From positions 6,480,463-6,544,462 of the forward strand of contig NC_135551.1 of NCBI RefSeq assembly GCF_964340395.1: a stretch of 64,000 nt of DNA, in the 5' to 3' direction. The notes under the pieces were generated by a model that did no database searches, was not told the DNA's origin, and worked only from the letters and a program-made list of their open reading frames with translations. Shown here piece by piece: positions 61,331 through 64,000 of the stretch. Every line of letters begins with the position of its first letter. Within the stretch, counting starts at the first letter, position 1. A program made the position numbers and the translations under genes. This DNA is from Glandiceps talaboti. Its lineage: Eukaryota > Hemichordata > Enteropneusta > Spengelidae.

Positions 61331-62094
61331 ACTTTGTTTTCTAAATGAAAACAGTTTTATGTAACAGTACCCATATAACTTCTTCACTGCTGCTTGGAAT
61401 TTGTTTTATGTCACATTTATACTCCGACCGGTAGTATAACACTACGCATTCTAAATCTGTATATGCTTTTTATGTTTTTTGATCTATAACAGTGAAAATG
61501 GTTATAGCTGGGAATTCACAAATCATAATTGTTTGTTTGTTTTTGATTCAACTATCCCTATAACGTCATAAGCTTCAACATGTTCTATAAAAGTCTTGTT
61601 CGTTTTCTTTTTACTTAAATTTTCATGAATGTTCCATAAAATAATTTCAAGGCAGCTCTTTCATTAGACTCCATGATCAACAAATAGGATACAGCTGCTA
61701 AATAATCTTACACTTATGTTGCACTTGCTGTTGGCTGTTACACACATGTGACTGTCTGTAAGTTGTCCATGACCACTACATGTAAGTGACTAGCCTAACC
61801 GTTCGAAAATTGTATTATATGTATAAATAACTCCTTAACCATACCATTTCTATTGTTTTTGTTTGTATTTGTATATAAATGTCTTTTCCTTGGTTGATAC
61901 GTCCTGGTTCCGTGTGTTTCCTGTTTTTCGGTATTGGTAATATCCTGGTTATGCTTCCTCATTTGAGTCACTATCTTTCTATATATGTATCTCTTCACAT
62001 TTGATACTAGAAAGGCGGTTTCTTTCCATTTGGATGAATATTGTCTTCATACAAGTAAGGTTTAACTATGTTTTGTCCGTCTGTGAAGTTAGAA
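61331..62094. other. unassigned sequence
   Basis: No gene is recognised. The minus-strand frame at 61795-61998 is Lys/Asn-rich without motifs. Confidence 0.45.
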
Positions 62095-63000
62095 TGTCTG
62101 GTTCTGGGGCCTTTTCAGTATCGGACGATGATGTAAGGCACATTTTAGCGAAGTTGAACGTACGTAAAGCAGCTGGCCCAGATGAGGTGTCACCTCGTCT
62201 ATTATGGGCTTGCTCGAGTCAACTATCATGTATCTTCGCTGACATTTTCAATAGGTCGCTAAGTACTTGTAAGGTTCCTAGTATATTTAAAAAGTCAATA
62301 ATCATACCTGTCCCTAAGAAAGCCACAATCTCCCATCTCAATGACTACAGACCCGTTGCTCTAACCTCAGTTGTAATGAAAGTTGAACGTTTAGTACTGA
62401 AAGTTATTAAATCTAGTCTCCCTCCTTCATTCGACCCATATCAATTTGCTTACCGTCCAAATCGTTCGGTCGAAGATGCTGTGTCTTTGGCCCTTCATTA
62501 TGATATATCAACCACCTTGAAAAGGTAAATTCTTATGTCAGGATACTTTTTATTGACTATAGCTCGGCTTTCAATACCATAATTCCAGCAAACCTTCACA
62601 ACAAACTACTGTCTCTTGGTCTCAATAGTTCTCTATGCAATTGGATTTTTGACTTTCTATCAAATAGACCCCAGGTGGTTAAGACGGGTTCTTTCTTTTC
62701 GGAGCCAATCATTTTAAATACAGGTGCTCTCCAGGGCTGAGTTCTTTCTCCCATGCTGTATTCTCTCGTTACCCATGATTGTGCTTCATCTGCTAGTGAC
62801 TCTTTGATTTTTAAATTCGCTGACGACACGTCAATTGTGGGTCTTATTCAATATGACAATGAGTCAACATACCGAGACCAGGTGGACAGTCTTGTTGGTT
62901 GGTGTGCCGATAATAACCTTGAGTTGAATGTTGATAAGACAAAAGACATTATCGTAGATTTTAGGAAAAAGAGAATGCATCACACGACCCTGAATATTGA
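62095..63000 (+). pseudogene. Rex1/Babar-like LINE reverse transcriptase, interrupted
   Basis: A nearly complete RT core can be followed: VRHILAKLNVRKAAGPDEV, LNDYRPVALTSVVMKVERL, DPYQFAYRPNRSVEDAV, then after a frameshift FIDYSSAFNT-type sequence, TGALQG, KFADDTSIVGL (intact FADD active site), and NNLELNVDKTKDIIVDFRK. Stops occur near 62526 and in the LQG*VLS box near 62740. The reading ends abruptly after the TTLNI box at 63000, where the LTR element begins. The box set resembles Rex1/Babar elements of the CR1 group. Confidence 0.88.
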
Positions 63001-63390
63001 GACGACACAGGAATAACTACATCATGTACATGGTTTATTACATAGACGACGACACACACAGACATCAAACGATACAAAACAATATGGCAGACACCAGACC
63101 CCAGCATGCTCTGCTCCAACCATACATAATTGCCACTGAGGGCGCTATGCTCAATCCCCATTATAAGGTCATCTAATCACCCCCTCTTTTCTCTGGACAT
63201 GTCAACATGTTAAGACTGAAAACTAATGATAATGTACATTAAACATTCAAAACTTAAAGAGTTAGAGTCTTGGGTTATATTTTCCGCAGAGTTCATATAT
63301 TGTTCAACAGTCTGGGTCACCATCGAGATATCAGTCCACTTTCAATAAATTATATAAATATTTAGATAAATAATTTTGATAAACTTTCTA
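62998..63390 (-). repeat. probable 3' LTR of a Ty3/gypsy-type element
   Basis: It sits between the broken LINE and a polypurine tract (minus strand, 63408-63391, A7 then G11). A minus-strand AATAAA lies at 63039-63034 and a TATA-like AT-rich block near 63340-63365. The outer end is close to TGAGACGACA on the + strand. The inner end reads TAGAAAG on the minus strand rather than the expected TG, so the exact border is uncertain. Confidence 0.65.
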
Positions 63391-63408
63391 CCCCCCCCCC
63401 CTTTTTTT
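63391..63408 (-). other. polypurine tract
   Basis: On the minus strand, seven A then eleven G directly precede the putative LTR and follow the pol stop codon by a few bases. This is the expected position of the plus-strand primer of an LTR retroelement. Confidence 0.7.
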
Positions 63409-63414
63409 GTTGGT

Positions 63415-64000
63415 TTACTTTTTCTTTCTGCGGACTGTATTCATAGAAAAATAATATATACATATATGTATGTTTGATTTACTTATTCCTGAAAATAAAC
63501 ATATAATTTGATCACAATTGACAATACATGTACAGCATGAAAAGTATTCATTGTCGTTCAGTACATAGTCCTGAAGTCTAACCGGCACACGACGCTGTCT
63601 AGTTGATCTACGTAATACTGGCTGAGGGCTTTGTACATTCACTAATCCATTGTCTCTTTGTTGGTTCTGTCCCTGGTTGGCAGGTATACCATTATTCTCC
63701 TCAGTGTTATCTCCATCATCATAATCAGATTCAGATTCGGATTCAGATTCGATATCAGCAACTGGCAACTTTTCCTGTGGTTTATTAACACAATATTCCT
63801 CTTCAGTTGTTGCTCTGTCACCATCAAGGGTTTTGGGTGACAAATGTTCAGGCCTTTCTCTGTATAATCGCATATGATCATGATGAATTACTTTTCGCTT
63901 TCTTCCTCCTTGGCTAACTCTATACAGAACATCACCAATTACTTTTATGACTGTGAATGGTCCAATCCATCTAGCACTGAGTTTAGGTGAAATTCCTTTC
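63415..64000 (-). CDS. Ty3/gypsy-type pol, integrase C-terminal end (partial)
   Basis: An open minus-strand frame enters from the right edge and ends at 63415. It starts KGISPKLSARWIGPFTVIK, then RVSQGGRKRKVIHHDHMR, the SH3-like C-terminal part of a Ty3/gypsy integrase (the family's KL..RW.GPF.V......Y.V....), then an acidic Ser-Glu-Asp stretch and PVLRRSTRQRRVPVRLQDY, a common pol tail. No stop interrupts the visible part, so the copy may be young. The remainder lies outside the window. Confidence 0.88.
   Translation of the reverse strand, partial: KGISPKLSARWIGPFTVIKVIGDVLYRVSQGGRKRKVIHHDHMRLYRERPEHLSPKTLDGDRATTEEEYCVNKPQEKLPVADIESESESESDYDDGDNTEENNGIPANQGQNQQRDNGLVNVQSPQPVLRRSTRQRRVPVRLQDYVLNDNEYFSCCTCIVNCDQIICLFSGISKSNIHICIYYFSMNTVRRKKK

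Overview
This window is eukaryotic. It is AT-rich by eye and intron-dominated, with no bacterial-style operons. It holds large microsatellites ((TA)n, (TC)n, (TGTA)n, (GT)n), many decayed retrotransposons (LINEs, two Penelope-like elements, the edge of a Ty3/gypsy-type element) and one large multi-exon gene. The gene's extracellular domain types, together with the Penelope-like and Rex1-like retroelements, suggest a marine invertebrate (for example a lancelet, hemichordate, brachiopod or mollusc). I cannot settle the phylum from the sequence alone.

The only gene I can support well runs on the + strand from 18385 to at least 55130. It is a series of exons whose borders have consensus splice sites and matching phases. 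Each domain is a phase 1-1 cassette: EGF-like (18385-18513), a Link-like module (19043-19339), a discoidin/F5_8C-like module in two exons joined by a phase-0 intron of about 18 kb (23318-23619 and 41655-41793), PAN/apple-like (44839-45111), CUB (45840-46268), a C-type lectin in three exons (47624-47824, 47915-47999, 48171-48322) and two LDL-receptor class A modules (53063-53182, 55020-55130). Neither the start nor the end of the gene is visible. The product is most simply a secreted or membrane-anchored mosaic protein of the innate-recognition or adhesion kind. Whether it ends in leucine-rich repeats and a seven-helix receptor, as some LDLa-bearing receptors do, cannot be seen here.

Region by region: 1-7.5 kb holds LINE fossils, two (TA)n tracts and tiny hairpin insertions with target-site duplications. 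7.5-9.2 kb holds (TC)n tracts and an interspersed repeat. 9.8-10.0 kb holds a pristine 154-bp foldback element with 65-bp perfect arms and a 9-bp target duplication. 11.2-17.6 kb is a diverged segmental tandem duplication with later insertions. 17.7-18.3 kb is a 21-bp minisatellite just upstream of the first visible exon. 18.4-23.6 kb holds the first exons plus LINE fossils. 24-41 kb is a giant intron full of tandem-repeat families, a Penelope-like fossil, LINE fossils and a repeat carrying RFX X-box-like palindromes. 41.6-55.2 kb holds the remaining exons. 55-64 kb holds a TTAA-flanked MITE-like element, a second Penelope-like fossil, LINE pieces, and a Rex1-like LINE cut by a Ty3/gypsy-type LTR element that runs off the right edge.

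Most other short open frames look like chance frames in repeats. I list a few as tentative exons and say why they are weak.
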